Of a stretch of DNA of 64,000 nt, positions 62,364 to 64,000 are shown piece after piece. Origin of the DNA: Filomicrobium sp. (GTDB lineage: Bacteria; Pseudomonadota; Alphaproteobacteria; Rhizobiales; Hyphomicrobiaceae). The stretch is taken from positions 1 to 64,000 of the forward strand of contig JARFQY010000264.1 of NCBI GenBank assembly GCA_029287535.1. The letters run 5' to 3'. Made by a program: the position numbers and the translations under genes. The notes below the pieces were generated by a model, which was not told the DNA's origin, ran no database searches, and was given only the letters and a program-made list of their open reading frames with translations. Position 1 is the stretch's first letter, and the number at the start of each line of letters is the position of its first letter.

Positions 62364-63878
62364 ATGAGCACCAATGGCGCGAGCGAACCCAGCATGGAGG
62401 AGATCCTGGCCTCCATTCGGAACATCATTGCTCAGGACCCTGCCGATAGCGACCAGGATTTCAACGAGGCGACTGCGAAAACCGGGCCTGAGCGGGCCAG
62501 CGGTCTGTCGCCGTTTGGGTCCGCAATAACGGAATTAGCGCCGGAGCCAGAGGTCTCGAAGCCAACGCAGCCACTCGGTGAGCGGTTGCTGCAAGTCACA
62601 AAGCAGCCGGAGCCGGCGAAGCCCGAAGAGACGCAAAGCGCTTCCGCAACAGGTGCCGAGAAGGGGGCTGACAGCTTGACAAAGGCAACTGCGGCCAGTG
62701 CGGCACCATCTGCGATCGATGCCACCAAAGTGACGGGCAAGGCGGTTCCAGCGGATGACTTTTCCGACGTTTTTGAAGAGCCTCTAAAGCCATCACCGGT
62801 CGCGGCGCCCGTCTCACCGAAGGCTGGCAGCACGGCGCAGCCGGCCAAGGATCAGGCCGTTTCTCAAACGCCTGCGGAACCGCTCAGCTCGCCGACGGTG
62901 AGAGCCGCCGAACCGACAGCGGAAACCGGTCGTGAATTTGCAAAGGTGCCTGAGGCCAAGCCGGAACCTCAAGTCGCGGAAGGACCTGACAGCACGACTG
63001 CCGCGCCAGCGGCCGGCGGTTTTGATTTCGCCAAATTGCGGGCCCGGGCCCCTCTGACAGCCGCCGACGAGCTGCAAAGGTTTTCAAGTGATATCGAGCC
63101 CGAGACGGAACCGCTTCCGTTGGCACGCTCGGATGCTCCCTCAAAGAACGAGAGCGACGAGGCCAAACCAGCCGACGCGAATGCAGAGCCCGCTCAGCCG
63201 CGCGTCATCGCCGCCATGCCGCAGCAGTCCGCCCCGGTCGACAAGCCTTCGTCGTCCTGGGAATCCGTTGCGGCTGCAGCGAAGGCGGCTGCGGATCAGC
63301 CGGTTGCGACTACGGCCGCCGTCGAGCCTGACAAAGTCGAGCCCGGCTTCAAGAGTGCGAATGTCGGCTTCCTGGCAGCTTCGCCGCGTCCGCTTGAAGC
63401 CAAGTCCAAGGCGCAAAGCAGCGGTGATGATTTCTTCAAGGCCGTAGCCGGTGAAGCCGTCGGCGACGAGGCCCCCAAGAAAGCCGAGCCGAAAGTCGAC
63501 CTGCCCGATCAGGCAGCTGAGGGTGAAGAGGCCAAGCGGGCGGCCGAAGTTCCGGCTCCGGAAGCTGTCGTTACAACGCGAGACGAAACGGTACAGCAAA
63601 CCGAGCTTGTCGAGACGGCTGTCACGTCCGTGTCAGCAGCCAAGGACCCGCTGAAGGGCGCGGATAGCCTGACGGCGGCCGGCATTCTGGTATCAAGCGA
63701 AGGCGGCGGTGTGCGTACGCTGGAAGACACGGTGGCTGATCTCCTACGTCCGCTGTTGCGAGAGTGGCTCGAAAACAACATGCCGCGGATCGTGGAGAAC
63801 GCGCTTCGCCTTGAAGTGGCGGAAAGCGTCAAGAAGCAGCTCGAAAAGACCGTGCGTGGGCCTAACGGTCTGTCCTGA
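62364..63878 (+). CDS. popZ: DUF2497 / PopZ-like polar organising protein
   Basis: N-terminal EPSMEEILASIRNIIAQD and C-terminal LEDTVADLLRPLLREWLENNMPRIVENALRLEV, long Pro/Ala/Glu linker. Confidence 0.9.
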   Translation: MSTNGASEPSMEEILASIRNIIAQDPADSDQDFNEATAKTGPERASGLSPFGSAITELAPEPEVSKPTQPLGERLLQVTKQPEPAKPEETQSASATGAEKGADSLTKATAASAAPSAIDATKVTGKAVPADDFSDVFEEPLKPSPVAAPVSPKAGSTAQPAKDQAVSQTPAEPLSSPTVRAAEPTAETGREFAKVPEAKPEPQVAEGPDSTTAAPAAGGFDFAKLRARAPLTAADELQRFSSDIEPETEPLPLARSDAPSKNESDEAKPADANAEPAQPRVIAAMPQQSAPVDKPSSSWESVAAAAKAAADQPVATTAAVEPDKVEPGFKSANVGFLAASPRPLEAKSKAQSSGDDFFKAVAGEAVGDEAPKKAEPKVDLPDQAAEGEEAKRAAEVPAPEAVVTTRDETVQQTELVETAVTSVSAAKDPLKGADSLTAAGILVSSEGGGVRTLEDTVADLLRPLLREWLENNMPRIVENALRLEVAESVKKQLEKTVRGPNGLS

Positions 63879-63906
63879 ACGGCCGTAATTGCAAAGAAAG
63901 CATCAG

Positions 63907-63929
63907 ATTGAGCCCGCAACGGGCTCAAT
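63907..63929. terminator. Hairpin downstream of popZ-like gene
   Basis: ATTGAGCCC-GCAAC-GGGCTCAAT; no U-tract. Confidence 0.4.
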
Positions 63930-64000
63930 CCTGGATTGCGCTGCGCCGGATGCCCTCGGAAGGTTAGGTGATTGCAGGTCTTGCGGCCTATACAATAGGT

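Noticed and set aside
1-64000. CRISPR arrays, transposases, toxin-antitoxin or defence cassettes
   Set aside because: No regularly spaced repeats, Cas, transposase or recognisable defence proteins were seen in the ORF translations.

Overview
High-GC alphaproteobacterial chromosome segment, Rhizobiales/Hyphomicrobiales-like by gene content. It is mostly housekeeping: pyrC-like dihydroorotase, ygfZ, tag, NadQ-like regulator, tsaC, acyl-CoA dehydrogenase/enoyl-CoA hydratase, HDAC-xseB-dxs, pntAA-AB-B, rpsU, purEK, ligase-associated exonuclease plus ATP-dependent DNA ligase, GH3, two acyl-CoA synthetases, TrcR/DUF1013, ribF, CPA2 antiporter, ileS-lspA-lipoprotein, M16 peptidase pair, Pgi-like, mutL, tolC, pcm, tRNA-Cys, AraC regulator, tRNA-Asn, rluB-like, rsmD, EamA and a long PopZ/DUF2497 protein. 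No CRISPR, transposase or complete prophage was recognised. The main observations are: (1) an in-frame amber codon in ileS, 16 nt before the GTG at 44452 and just upstream of the HIGH motif, where homologues usually have a Lys-type residue; (2) a 17-bp perfect direct repeat of the tRNA-Cys 3' end about 1.47 kb downstream, bracketing a lone AraC-type regulator, which looks like an att-flanked mini-island without an integrase; (3) a Clp-N domain fused to a long coiled coil with no AAA+ module; (4) a C-terminal gene remnant paralogous to the adjacent secreted Lys-rich protein; (5) a PopZ-like protein with a very long linker. All family assignments come from reading motifs by eye; no database searches were run.
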